A stretch of 18,033 nt of DNA from an uncultured Bacteroidales bacterium (GTDB lineage: Bacteria; Bacteroidota; Bacteroidia; Bacteroidales; F082): NCBI GenBank assembly GCA_937896505.1, contig CALBNP010000083.1, forward strand, positions 1-18,033. The letters run 5' to 3'. Each line of letters starts with the position of its first letter. Position 1 is the first letter of the stretch. The notes beneath the pieces are model-generated. The model was given only the letters and a program-made list of their open reading frames with translations. It had not been told where the DNA came from and made no database searches. Below, one piece after another: positions 1-9,000 of this stretch. Made by a program: the position numbers and the translations under genes.

Positions 1-270
1 GAAGGCATCCCGATGATTGCCGAAATGCAGTTGCGCTATGGCGACAAAATCGGCATCATGCCTGGTGGCGGCATCAATTTGGGCAATGTGATGGACATCG
101 TCAACCAAACAGGTGTTGTGAATTGCCACGCTTCGCTGTCGCATTGGGTGCCTCGTTTCAATGAGAAACTCTATCCAAATCAGGTGGATAACACGGGCGC
201 CCAAATGGTCTGGACCGAAGCCAACTACGAGCTGATTTACGAAATGGAAAAGATGCTGAATCCGATGTAA
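1..270 (+). CDS. cutC: CutC family protein, C-terminal fragment
   Basis: This is the last 89 codons of a gene whose start lies before the window; the frame is open from base 1 and ends at TAA (268-270). The fragment has the glycine-rich PGGGINLGNV segment, followed by CHASLSHW and a short polar tail. This matches the C-terminal part of the CutC TIM-barrel family (PF03932), where a GGG-I motif precedes the last barrel strand and a short H-x-S segment. CutC is linked to copper homeostasis in E. coli, but its biochemical role is unsettled. The stop codon touches the start of the beta-mannosidase gene with no gap, so the two are very probably co-transcribed. Only the C-terminal third is visible. 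Confidence 0.85.
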   Translation, partial: EGIPMIAEMQLRYGDKIGIMPGGGINLGNVMDIVNQTGVVNCHASLSHWVPRFNEKLYPNQVDNTGAQMVWTEANYELIYEMEKMLNPM

Positions 271-2772
271 ATGATGAAAACAAAACTGATACTTTTTGCA
301 ATCTTGATTTTGGCCTTCGCCTCGTGCAAGGAAGAAACGAACTCTGTCAGCGAGCAGATGCTCAATGAAGGCTGGGTCTTGGAAGGCGACACCTTAAATA
401 TTAATATGCAAGTCAGTGTGCCTTCGGTGGTGCAACAGAGTCTTTACGAATCTGGCCTTATTCCGCATCCTTATCTCGGAATCGTCGAAAACGATTTGTT
501 GTGGATTTCCGACCATCCGTGGAAATACACGCTCCGTTTCGATGCCAATAAGGAACTGCTCAAAAAGGATAGGGTGGAACTCGTTTTTGAAGGCATCGAC
601 ACCTACGCCGAAGTGATTTTGAATGGGGAACGGATTTTTGATGCCGACAATATGTTTCGCCGTTGGGCCGCCGATGTGTCGTTGAAAGAAAAAGATAATT
701 TGTTGGAAGTCAATTTTGTGCGTTTCGATAGCACGCAACTTGCCCTTTACGGACAAGCCGTTCCGCGTTTTCCCGAAAAATATGCTGTCACGCGCAAATG
801 TGGCTATCAGCATGGCTGGGACTGGGCACCGAAATACAAGAATGTGGGAATATGGAAGCCTGTCAAACTGGTGGGTTGGTCTGATGCTCGGGTCGAAAAT
901 GCATATATCGTGACGAAATCTGCCAATGAAGATGTGGCTAAAATGGCACTTTGCATGGACATCGAAAACGCTGTGGCTCGTGATTTGGCTGCACAAATAT
1001 ATATAGGTGAGAACTTGCAATGTAGTGTGGTCTTCCATCTCGATTCAGGAAAACAGCATAAGGTTTTCCCGTTTGACTTGCAAAATCCGAAGATTTGGTG
1101 GCCAAATGAGATGGGCGAACAACCGCTTTATGATTTTGAAGTGCGTTTGCTTGAAAATGATAAACTATTGGATTCCAAGATAATCCGTACTGGCATTAAG
1201 ACCGTTGAGATGGTTGACGTGCCTGATAGCATTGGTCGCGCGTTCTATTTCAAGGTGAATGGCGTCCCCATGTATGCCAAAGGTGCCAACTACATTCCAG
1301 AGGAAATGATTGAGACATGGATGAATGCTGATAACACCTTGCATCTCATCCGTGAGGCAAAAGAAGCCCATTTCAACATGTTACGCGTGTGGGGCGGTGG
1401 CATTTATCCTTCCGACGATTTCTTTAACATCTGTGATTCGTTGGGTATCTTGGTTTGGGAAGATTTCATGTATGCGGGAACAATGTATCCATACGATGAA
1501 GCCTTTTTTGAAAATGTTGAAATAGAAGCTGTTGAACAGATAAAACGCTTGGCTTCGCATCCTTCGTTGGCCCTTTGGTGCGGTGGCAACGAAATCTCAG
1601 AAGGTTATTACAACTGGGGTTGGCAAAGTTCGCTGAATTGGTCGGACGATGATGACAAGGCCATGAAGGCTGGCTACGACAAACTTTTTGAGGAAATCCT
1701 GCCGAATGCTGTTGCCGAGTTCGACGGCACACGCCCTTATTGGCCAAGTTCTCCATCGAAAGGATGGGGCCGGCCCGAAAGCCTGACCGAAGGCGACGTG
1801 CATTATTGGGGCGTTTGGTGGGGCGAACAGCCTTACGAAATCTATCGCGAGAAAGTGGGCCGTTTCAACAGCGAATATGGCTACCAATCCTATCCAGACC
1901 TTTCGACTTTGCAAAAATTAGACCCGACAGCTGAACTGTCAGTGGGTTGCGATTTGTTGGAAGCCCATCAGAAACATGGCCGTGGCACCAAACTGATTGA
2001 TGATTTCATCCAGAAATACTATCCTAACCCCGTGACTTTTGCCGATAATGTCTATATGAGCCAACTTTCGCAGGCCTACGGCATGGAAATGGCCATCGAA
2101 GCGCATCGCACGGCAAAGCCTTACAACATGGGAACGCTTTATTGGCAACTGAACGATGCTTGGCCTGTAACGTCATGGTCGTCAATTGATTATTACGGGA
2201 ATAAGAAGGCTCTTCAGTTTAAGTTGAAGGAATTGTATGCACCAGTCTTGCTCTCGTTGGATGTGAATGACCATTCGGTTTATGTCACTTCTGATTTGCT
2301 TCGCATGTTGTCGGCTTCATTGTGCGTCAAGGTGGAAGATTTCGGTGGGAAAGTGCTTTTTGAACAGAATGCTGATGTTGGAGTTGCTGAAAACCAGAAT
2401 GTAAACACTAAGATTGAAGGCTTGGCTGATTTCTTGAAAACGGTTGCTGCCGAAGATGTTTATGTCAAGTTGGAATTGCGAGAGAACAATGAACTTTTGG
2501 CTGAAAGGCATTGCTATTTGGCCTACCCAAAAGATTTGAATCTGCCGAAAGCGGATGTGAAATATTCGGTCAAGGAAGAAAACGGCGAGACGATTGTTGA
2601 ATTGACGACGGATGTCCTTGCCAAGGATGTGCAGGTTTACACGGTTTTAGGCCAAGGCACGTTTTCCGATAACTTCTTCGATTTGGATGCCGGCGAAACG
2701 AAACGCATTGTTTTCAAGACCGATAAACCGGCGGTTACGGATTTCGTGATTCGCTGCCTGAATGACTTTTGA
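271..2772 (+). CDS. GH2 family beta-mannosidase, lipoprotein
   Basis: This 833-residue protein probably hydrolyses terminal beta-mannosides from glycans. The N-terminus (MMKTKLILFAILILAFASC) is a type II signal peptide with lipobox AFAS-C19, so the enzyme is predicted to be membrane-anchored outside the cytoplasm. The order is a jelly-roll sugar-binding domain (about 30-200), an Ig-like domain (about 205-310), a TIM barrel (about 320-640) and C-terminal beta domains. Residues 175-187 carry the beta-mannosidase signature R-K-x2-Y-x2-G-W-D-W-x-P. LRVWGGGIY is at 371-379. The acid/base is Glu441 in WCGGNEIS and the nucleophile is Glu535 in NSEYGYQS, 94 residues apart, as expected for family GH2. 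WQLNDAWP lies near 625-632. The ATG directly follows the cutC stop; the second ATG three bases on is an equally possible start. Mannosidase rather than galactosidase specificity is inferred from the motifs. Confidence 0.92.
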   Translation: MMKTKLILFAILILAFASCKEETNSVSEQMLNEGWVLEGDTLNINMQVSVPSVVQQSLYESGLIPHPYLGIVENDLLWISDHPWKYTLRFDANKELLKKDRVELVFEGIDTYAEVILNGERIFDADNMFRRWAADVSLKEKDNLLEVNFVRFDSTQLALYGQAVPRFPEKYAVTRKCGYQHGWDWAPKYKNVGIWKPVKLVGWSDARVENAYIVTKSANEDVAKMALCMDIENAVARDLAAQIYIGENLQCSVVFHLDSGKQHKVFPFDLQNPKIWWPNEMGEQPLYDFEVRLLENDKLLDSKIIRTGIKTVEMVDVPDSIGRAFYFKVNGVPMYAKGANYIPEEMIETWMNADNTLHLIREAKEAHFNMLRVWGGGIYPSDDFFNICDSLGILVWEDFMYAGTMYPYDEAFFENVEIEAVEQIKRLASHPSLALWCGGNEISEGYYNWGWQSSLNWSDDDDKAMKAGYDKLFEEILPNAVAEFDGTRPYWPSSPSKGWGRPESLTEGDVHYWGVWWGEQPYEIYREKVGRFNSEYGYQSYPDLSTLQKLDPTAELSVGCDLLEAHQKHGRGTKLIDDFIQKYYPNPVTFADNVYMSQLSQAYGMEMAIEAHRTAKPYNMGTLYWQLNDAWPVTSWSSIDYYGNKKALQFKLKELYAPVLLSLDVNDHSVYVTSDLLRMLSASLCVKVEDFGGKVLFEQNADVGVAENQNVNTKIEGLADFLKTVAAEDVYVKLELRENNELLAERHCYLAYPKDLNLPKADVKYSVKEENGETIVELTTDVLAKDVQVYTVLGQGTFSDNFFDLDAGETKRIVFKTDKPAVTDFVIRCLNDF

Positions 2773-2802
2773 ATTGGGATGCAGTAGGATTGTAACGCGC
2801 TT

Positions 2803-2827
2803 GAGACATAGCTCGCTACGTCTCTAC
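2803..2827. repeat. Short palindrome, REP-like, between convergent genes
   Basis: GAGAC (2803-2807) pairs with GTCTC (2820-2824), and after one A/C mismatch TAG (2809-2811) pairs with CTA (2816-2818) around a CTCG loop. It lies between the convergent beta-mannosidase and anti-sigma genes, and the anti-sigma stop codon (TAG, 2824-2826 on the minus strand) is inside it. It could act as a weak bidirectional terminator or be a degenerate dispersed palindromic repeat. The right arm GCTACGTCTCTAC recurs with one change at 16018-16030. Confidence 0.5.
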
Positions 2828-3879
2828 TCTTTCCTTTCAAACCGTTCTTCCCAACGGTTTTTGGCTTCGTCGATGCTTTCGTCGGCCTTGATGTAGGCGT
2901 ATGCAATGGCTTGCTCCGAGAGGTCGATGACCTCGTGCTTGGCCATGTGAAGCCCGTCGCTGATGACTTCGCTGATGCTTGTGTATCTGCCATTGCTTAG
3001 CCAACTTATGCCTCTGCCAATCAAGGATAGGCGTTGGTCGCCGTATTCGTATTTTTCGTCCCATTCTTGGTTTTGGGCAAGATAAGATTCGTTCGTTGCT
3101 GGATAGAGAATGTTTCCGTGAACCAAACCGTATTCGACGGCAAAGTCTTCGCTGACAATGACTTCTGTAGTGCTTCGTGGTGCCAATGTTGCCAATAGTT
3201 CAGGTTCTATTCTTGTGGGTTGAATCTCTTCGGTTTCGTTTTCAATGAGTTCCTCATCCTCTTCTTTTTCAATGGAAGATGAATTGTGCTGATTTTCAAT
3301 ATCTTGCTGCTTTTCTGAGACGTAATGCGCTACGTTTTCATTTGATGCAATTTGCTCGTTTTCATAAACGTTTCTATGTTCCTCGTTTAATTGATTTTCA
3401 GTAGAATTTTCAGGTGAGATTAAGGTGTCTTTCGGATAGGATTCATCTGTTTCGGTCGTCAATTCAACCAAAACTGGCTGTTGGTTGGTGCCGTCGTTTT
3501 CGTTTTTGGGTAGCCAGAACAATCCGAATAGCAAAATGATGACGGCCGCTGCTGCTGCAATTTTTGCGTATAGCGGCAAAATGATGGCTTTTTTCTTCAG
3601 GCTTTCCTTGTCTTTGAAGACGATGCTCGTGTCGGGTTCTAACTTGCATAGATTGTCGTCCATGTCGTCAAAAGGCACGGTTTCGCTTTTTAAAAGGCAT
3701 TCTTTCTCCTCGAAAGTGATATCTGGACTATCCAATATGGGCAAACCTTCGGTTAGTTCTTCGAAATCAATATTGTTTTGGGCACAGAAAGCTTTCAGTT
3801 GCTGAATTTCTGCGTTGTCCAAACGACCTTCCATATAGTCGATGAGAAAAGCCTCGTAATTGTTTATGTTGATTTTCAT
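2824..3879 (-). CDS. Putative membrane anti-sigma factor
   Basis: This 351-residue protein starts inside the sigma-factor gene (ATGA overlap of 4 bases), so the pair is translationally coupled. The N-terminal 60 residues (NYEAFLIDYMEGRLDNAEI...) resemble the short helical sigma-binding domain common in Bacteroidetes anti-sigma proteins. One transmembrane helix follows at about 98-123 (IAAAAAVIILLFGLFWL). Next is an acidic, Glu/Asn-rich and probably disordered extracytoplasmic stretch (about 125-230), then a C-terminal segment (about 235-351) with no recognised fold. I see no FecR domain and no zinc-binding HxxxCxxC motif. The role of holding the neighbouring sigma factor at the membrane is inferred from gene order and topology. 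The stop codon lies in a palindromic repeat. Confidence 0.7.
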   Translation of the reverse strand: MKININNYEAFLIDYMEGRLDNAEIQQLKAFCAQNNIDFEELTEGLPILDSPDITFEEKECLLKSETVPFDDMDDNLCKLEPDTSIVFKDKESLKKKAIILPLYAKIAAAAAVIILLFGLFWLPKNENDGTNQQPVLVELTTETDESYPKDTLISPENSTENQLNEEHRNVYENEQIASNENVAHYVSEKQQDIENQHNSSSIEKEEDEELIENETEEIQPTRIEPELLATLAPRSTTEVIVSEDFAVEYGLVHGNILYPATNESYLAQNQEWDEKYEYGDQRLSLIGRGISWLSNGRYTSISEVISDGLHMAKHEVIDLSEQAIAYAYIKADESIDEAKNRWEERFERKE

Positions 3880-4370
3880 GGTTCTACGTCAATTAGGTTG
3901 TCGATGCTTTTGAGTTGTTTCTTGAGTGCGGTTCGTCCGCGGAAGATATAAACCTTCACTTGTGATTCGCTAAGTTTCGTTATTTCGCTGATTTCCTGGT
4001 AGCTGTAACCTTCGTAGTCGCGCAGTAGGATGACGTTGCGTTGCACTTCGGGTAAGGTGGTCAAGGCTTTGTGAAGCACTTCCTGAACATCATTGTAATT
4101 GTTGCCGACACTTCCTTGAACGCATGTCTCGTCAAGCTGTTCAATCTTTTGGTTGCGCCTGATTTCGTCAATCATAATGTGATGGGCAACCGTGAAAAGG
4201 TAGGACTTTGCCCGCCCAAATTCCACGGTGTCAACATGTTCCCAGATGCGTGCGAAGGTTTCCTGCACAACATCTTTTGCCAAGTCTTCATCGCGAAGAC
4301 TCGACAAAGCGAAGCGGAAAACCCGGTCGGCATACTGCTCGACACACTTGTTGTATTGACTTCTGTTCAT
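3876..4370 (-). CDS. ECF-type RNA polymerase sigma-70 factor
   Basis: A 164-residue extracytoplasmic-function sigma factor that would direct RNA polymerase to a small regulon. Region 2 spans about residues 10-70 (YADRVFRFALSSLRDEDLAKD, then VVQETFARIWE and AKSYLFTVAHHIMIDEIRR). Region 4 spans about 105-160 (LPEVQRNVILLRDYEGYSYQEI, SESQVKVYIFRGR), with the usual helix-turn-helix. Length is normal for the family. The frame is open to 4451, but I chose the ATG at 4370 because region 2 normally begins about ten residues after the start and an ECF-like promoter lies at 4385-4410, inside the longer version. It overlaps the downstream anti-sigma gene by four bases. Confidence 0.93.
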   Translation of the reverse strand: MNRSQYNKCVEQYADRVFRFALSSLRDEDLAKDVVQETFARIWEHVDTVEFGRAKSYLFTVAHHIMIDEIRRNQKIEQLDETCVQGSVGNNYNDVQEVLHKALTTLPEVQRNVILLRDYEGYSYQEISEITKLSESQVKVYIFRGRTALKKQLKSIDNLIDVEP

Positions 4371-4384
4371 ACGTTCTTTCGAAC

Positions 4385-4410
4385 TACGAAAATAGGTCAA
4401 AAAAGTTACA
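4385..4410 (-). promoter_or_regulatory. Candidate ECF-type autoregulatory promoter
   Basis: On the minus strand TGTAAC (4410-4405) is followed after exactly 16 bases by CGTA (4388-4385), 14 bases before the sigma-factor ATG. AAC-type -35 and CGT-type -10 elements at 16-base spacing are typical of promoters read by ECF sigma factors, which often drive their own operon. The reading as autoregulation is inferred. Confidence 0.5.
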
Positions 4411-4427
4411 TGTTGAGTGAAAAATAA

Positions 4428-4435
4428 TACTTTTG
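4428..4435 (+). promoter_or_regulatory. Bacteroidetes -7 box for the DUF1648 gene
   Basis: TACTTTTG matches the housekeeping -7 consensus TAnnTTTG exactly and lies 56 bases before the ATG at 4492. No good -33 TTG at the usual spacing was found (the nearest TTG, 4413-4415, is too close). Confidence 0.5.
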
Positions 4436-4491
4436 CATGTGAATTATACATATTTCAAACTCGGTTACATTTATTTAGAAGACAAGACATC

Positions 4492-4989
4492 ATGAAGATA
4501 AGACATTATACCTACAAGAATTCCATAGTAGAAATGATAGTTGAATTGGTCATTCTGTTGCTTGTCATTGGTACTGTTGTCTTTACTTTGCTGACATTTC
4601 CCAAACTTCCAGAAACTGTTCCGACACATATCGGAGTGAAAGGCCAGGTTGATGGTTTTGGAAACAAGGGAATTTTGCTGGCAATGCCCATTATCGGTTT
4701 TGTATTCTATATTGGATTGTCAATACTGCAAAGGTTTCCCAATATCTACAATTATCCTATTGAGGTTACTGAAAATAATGTCGAAGCGCTTCATTTGCTG
4801 GGTGTTAAATTAGTTAGGTGCACCAAATTGTTCATGGTTTTGCTCACTTCTTTTGGGACTTATGAATTCATTGAATTGGCCAAGGGAAGGTATCTGAAAT
4901 TCGGAATTGCAGTTTTTGCATGGCTTGTGGCCTTGATGATGGTAATGGTCTTTTATTACATCATAAAAATGATGCGACAAAAAGAATAG
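4492..4989 (+). CDS. DUF1648 domain membrane protein
   Basis: A 165-residue membrane protein of unknown function. Four hydrophobic segments are visible: about 17-37, 62-80, 107-127 and 135-157. Between the first two is the DUF1648 hallmark, LPETVPTHIGVKGQVDGFGN, the conserved loop of this family (also found in SdpI-type immunity proteins and related regulators). The frame is open upstream to 4417, but the ATG at 4492 is preferred because a TAnnTTTG box sits at 4428-4435, within the longer version, and an A/G-rich stretch (agaagacaaga) precedes it. It is divergent from the sigma-factor operon and precedes lgt, which has its own promoter box. The family is clear; any SdpI-like function is not supported. 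Confidence 0.8.
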   Translation: MKIRHYTYKNSIVEMIVELVILLLVIGTVVFTLLTFPKLPETVPTHIGVKGQVDGFGNKGILLAMPIIGFVFYIGLSILQRFPNIYNYPIEVTENNVEALHLLGVKLVRCTKLFMVLLTSFGTYEFIELAKGRYLKFGIAVFAWLVALMMVMVFYYIIKMMRQKE

Positions 4990-5033
4990 AAAACAGTTTT
5001 TTTCCAATAGGCAATTTTTCGGCGGAAAAAGAC

Positions 5034-5041
5034 TACTTTTG
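5034..5041 (+). promoter_or_regulatory. Bacteroidetes -7 box for lgt
   Basis: TACTTTTG matches TAnnTTTG exactly, 17 bases before the lgt ATG, implying a very short leader. A T-run about 15-20 bases upstream (5014-5019) may serve as a weak -33 element. Confidence 0.5.
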
Positions 5042-5058
5042 CACAAAATTGAAAAGCT

Positions 5059-5934
5059 ATGATATTGAATTACATCACTTGGAATGCCGACCCCGTGCTG
5101 TTTTCCATTGGCAGCTTGCAGGTGCGTTGGTATGGCCTGTTTTGGGCTTTGGGTTTTCTTCTCGGCTATTTTATTATGAAAAGAATCTATAGGCGTGAGA
5201 AAATGTCCGATGATTCGTTGGATAAGTTGTTGATTTATATGCTTGTATCAACGGTTATTGGTGCGCGTTTAGGTCATTGCCTTTTCTACGAACCCGACTA
5301 TTATCTCTCGCATCCCATCGAGATTCTGAAGATTTGGGAAGGTGGTTTGGCTAGTCATGGCGGTGCCATTGGCATCTTGATAGGACTTTTCATCTATGCG
5401 CGGAAAGAAAAGAAACCATATATTTGGATTCTCGACCGTATCGTCATTGCAGTGTGTCTTGTTGGTGCCTTGATTCGTTGTGGCAACGTGATGAACCACG
5501 AAATTTACGGTACGCCAACTTCTTTGCCTTGGGGCTTCGTCTTCATGCGCGGACAGGAACAATTCTGCGGCACTTTCGATAATTATACGCCTTGCACGTC
5601 GTGGGGCGATTGTTGCCCACCAAGCGAGTGGCTGCCTTGTCATCCTACGGGTTTGTACGAGGCTTTCTTCTGTCTCGTGGCCATGGGCATTTTGCTTTGG
5701 ATGTATTACAAGCGCGACCTTGGTAACCGTCAGCCTGGCGTGATGTTCAGCGTATTTCTAATTATCATTTTCGGCTCACGCATCTGCATCGAGTTCCTGA
5801 AAAACGTGCAGGTCGATTTCGAGCAAAACATGGTTTGGGACATGGGCCAATGGCTGAGCGTTCCGTTTGTGGTGGCTGGTATTGTCATTTGGATTTTGAG
5901 CGCGCGTAAAAGAAGAGTTGATGAGAGACAATAA
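5059..5934 (+). CDS. lgt: Prolipoprotein diacylglyceryl transferase
   Basis: A 291-residue inner-membrane enzyme that moves a diacylglyceryl group from phosphatidylglycerol to the lipobox cysteine of prolipoproteins, the first step of lipoprotein maturation. About seven hydrophobic segments are visible. Conserved landmarks: GGLASHGG (95-102, with His100), the Lgt signature around R140-x2-N143-x2-N146-x-E148-x2-G151, HPTGLYEA (195-202) and R241-x3-E245-F. These correspond to essential residues of E. coli Lgt (His103, Arg143, Asn146, Arg239). The loop between the signature and HPTGLYE is enlarged and holds five cysteines (170, 179, 185, 186, 194). The gene stands alone between its own -7 box and a hairpin terminator. 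Its substrates would include lipoproteins such as the beta-mannosidase upstream. Confidence 0.95.
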   Translation: MILNYITWNADPVLFSIGSLQVRWYGLFWALGFLLGYFIMKRIYRREKMSDDSLDKLLIYMLVSTVIGARLGHCLFYEPDYYLSHPIEILKIWEGGLASHGGAIGILIGLFIYARKEKKPYIWILDRIVIAVCLVGALIRCGNVMNHEIYGTPTSLPWGFVFMRGQEQFCGTFDNYTPCTSWGDCCPPSEWLPCHPTGLYEAFFCLVAMGILLWMYYKRDLGNRQPGVMFSVFLIIIFGSRICIEFLKNVQVDFEQNMVWDMGQWLSVPFVVAGIVIWILSARKRRVDERQ

Positions 5935-5990
5935 ACCAAATAATCATTTTGATTGACTTATTGCCGTTCAAAGCTAATAATATCAGCATG

Positions 5991-6030
5991 AAAAAAAGCA
6001 GGTCGCTCCGGATGGAACGACCTGTTTTTC
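5991..6030. terminator. Bidirectional intrinsic terminator
   Basis: CAGGTCG (5999-6005) pairs with CGACCTG (6018-6024). The loop holds an inner TCC/GGA stem around GGAT. Seven A residues precede the stem and five T residues follow it, so it can terminate both convergent genes: lgt (ends 5934) and the DUF2723 gene (ends 6051). Confidence 0.85.
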
Positions 6031-6050
6031 ATTTGCGAGGTAACTGTGCC

Positions 6051-9000
6051 TTATCCTCTGTAATACTTGCCGAGCAAGTCGTCCAAGAGGGTGGTGATTT
6101 CGTTGCACAGCTCTTCACGATTGTATTTCTCGGTGACTTTCACCATCTCGTTGATGAGACTGAACGCTTCGCCAAGGTCTTCTTCGAAATAGTCGCGGAA
6201 CTTGGGCTTCAGGTTGCCGTAATATTCGGCTTTCTGACGGTAGTTCTCGACGAAGGTTCTGACAAAGGTATCGCCTTTTTCGTTCGCACCGCTGGCATAG
6301 TAAAGCTCGGCAAACTGATAGGTGCGCACATCGAATGGGAACTTGTCGTTCGGGTAGAACTCCTGGAACTTGTCCATGATGACGATGGCTGAGTCGTATT
6401 CGCCGTGGTTGACGAGGCTCATGGCAGTGCGCGAGTAGGCTTGCTGTGCGTATGAAGTGTTGCGGACGCTTTCGCGGTCGGGCACCACATCGCCTTCGTT
6501 CAAGCTGCCCCATTTGGCTTTGTTGACCAGCAGGTCGTAGCTGCCTTCACGATAGACACCGCCCACACCTCTATAATAGTCTTCTGCCTTAACGGGTATG
6601 AAACGATAGGATAGACCTTCCATGTGCAAGTATTTGTCGATGCCCATCACCTTCGACATGTCGTTGTAGGAGGTGAAATAGACAGGACGCTCCCAATTGT
6701 TGGAAGCCATGAAGTCGAGGAGCATGAGGGCATTCTTGTAGATGTAGTTTTCCTTGATCTCCCACTCGATGACATCGACTATGTCGTCTTTCATGCTCTC
6801 TGGAACGATGCCATTGCGGATGCAGGCTTCCTTGTCAACGGTGAGCTTGACGCTGCGGCATGGGAAGTAGTGTGTGGTGCTGCCGCTTACATATTGCTTG
6901 ACGGCTTTCGGATTGTGTACGAAGTTGATGACATCTTTCAGCTCGATACGCTTTCCGTTGAAGTAATCTTCTTCGATGACGGGCAGTTGCTCGTTCACAC
7001 CATTGTCGTATTCCTTAGGGGTAAGCGTCAGCGGCATTGGATCGGATTCATACACCTTGCGGCCCATCTGGTGGACATACCAGTAGCCTGACGACAGCAT
7101 GTAGTTGCACACGCGGACGTCGGTGCGGAAGCCTTCCACTTCTTGAACGTACCAAAGTGGGAAGGTGTCGTTGTCGCCACGGGTGAAGATGACGGAGTTG
7201 GGCGGCAGCTGGGCGAGGTAGTTCTTGGCCCAGTCTAAGGCCGAAGTCTTGCCCGAACGGTTGTGCTCTTCCCAACCTTGTGCTCCCATCAAGCAAGGTA
7301 CGGCCAAGAAACAGATGAGACCGACCAATGCGGTGGTCACCATGTTTTTCTTCTTGGTGAGGCCTTCGATCCAATCGATGAGGGCGAGAACACCCATACC
7401 AATCCAGATGGCGAAGGCGTAGAACGAACCGGCATACGAATAGTCGCGCTCGCGAGGCTGCAATGGTGTCTGATTCAAGTAGATGACAATAGCAAGACCG
7501 GTGAGGAAGAAGAGCAGGAAAATGATCCAACTTTCTCTCTTGTCTTTCTTCAATAACCAAATCAAACCGCAGAGGCCGAGGATGAATGGCAGGAAATAAT
7601 AGGTGGTGCGACCTGGGTTCTTCATGACAGGTGGCAAGTTGTCTTGGTCGCCCAAACGTGCGTTGTCGATGAAGCTGATGCCGCTAATCCAGTTGCCGTG
7701 GTCGAGTTCGCCTTGGCTTTCAATGTCGTTTTGACGACCTACGAAGTTCCACATGAAATAGCGCCAATACATCCAATTGCATTGGTAACTGAAGAAGAAC
7801 TTGAGGTTTTGCCCGAAAGTGGGTTTGAGAACGGTTTCGGTTTCGCCTGTGTATCTGTTGTTTACGCGAACGGGTTCGCCAGTAATGGTGCCGCGTGAGT
7901 TCTTCCGGTAGTTTTCGTAGAAGTCGCCGTGAGCGCCTCTTTGAGTGCTCCACATGCGTGGGAAGATGGTCTTCATCTCATCGGGATATGCAGGCACGGA
8001 ATGCTTGCGGTCATCGGTCATCACATAACGGCCCGCCTCGGTGTCTTTCACATAGATGGGACTGCCGTCAGTGGCATCGGTGACAGGTGCATTGTAGTAG
8101 GCACCATAAAGCAATGGCCAGCTGCCGTATTGCTCACGGTTGAGGTAGGCGAGCAACGAGAGCGATTCCTTAGGCTCGTTTTCGTTGATAGGGGTGTTGG
8201 TGTTGGCGCGGATGACCAACATGAAGAACGACGAATAACCTATCAGGATGAAGGCAAACGAAAGGATGGCGGTGTTCCACAAAGGCTTGTTGCGCTTGGT
8301 TGTGGCAATGAGTCCCCACACGATAAGCCCGATGATGATGGCGAAATAGACGATAGTGCCAACATTGAATGGGGCATGAAGCGTGTTCACGAAGAACAAT
8401 TCCATCTTACCGGCGATATTGACGATTTGTGGCACAAGGAACATGTTGATGAGCCACAGCAAACCCAACGAAATCAGCCCGGCGAGGAGGAATCCACCAA
8501 CACTGGTCTTCTTGTATTTCTTGAAATAGACCACATAAACGATGGCAGGAATGCACAACAAGTTAAGCAAGTGCACACCGATGGAAAGACCAATCAGGAA
8601 TGCGATGAAGATAATCCACCGCAAGCTTTGAGGTTCATCGGCCACTTCTTCCCATTTCAGGATAGCCCAGAAGGTGACAGCTGTGAAGAATGACGACATG
8701 GCATATACTTCGCCTTCAACGGCTGAGAACCAGAACGATTCGCTGAAAGTATAGGCAATGGCACCTACGAAACCAGCCAGCAAAACGCCTATCTTATTCG
8801 ACCAAGGTGCATCTTCGCCTTCTTTCAGCCAGACTTTCTTGGCCAGCATGGTGATGGTCCAGAAGAGGAAAACGATGGTCAAGCCACTGCAAATGGCCGA
8901 CATGACATTGATCATGAGAGCTACTTTCGTGACATCGCCTCCGGCAAAGAGGGAGAAGAAACGGCCAATCATTTGGAACAACGGTGCCCCAGGAGGGTGA

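Noticed and set aside
394..1038. A 214-codon minus-strand frame inside the beta-mannosidase gene
   Set aside because: It overlaps a well-supported GH2 enzyme fully and shows no domain or start signal.
3316..3340. Palindromic word ACGTA-N6-TACGT inside the anti-sigma gene, similar to the 2803-2827 repeat
   Set aside because: It lies in normal coding sequence with short arms, and the resemblance is weak enough to be chance.
7929..8693. A 254-codon plus-strand frame antisense to the DUF2723 gene
   Set aside because: It is a by-product of codon usage in the clear membrane-protein gene on the minus strand.
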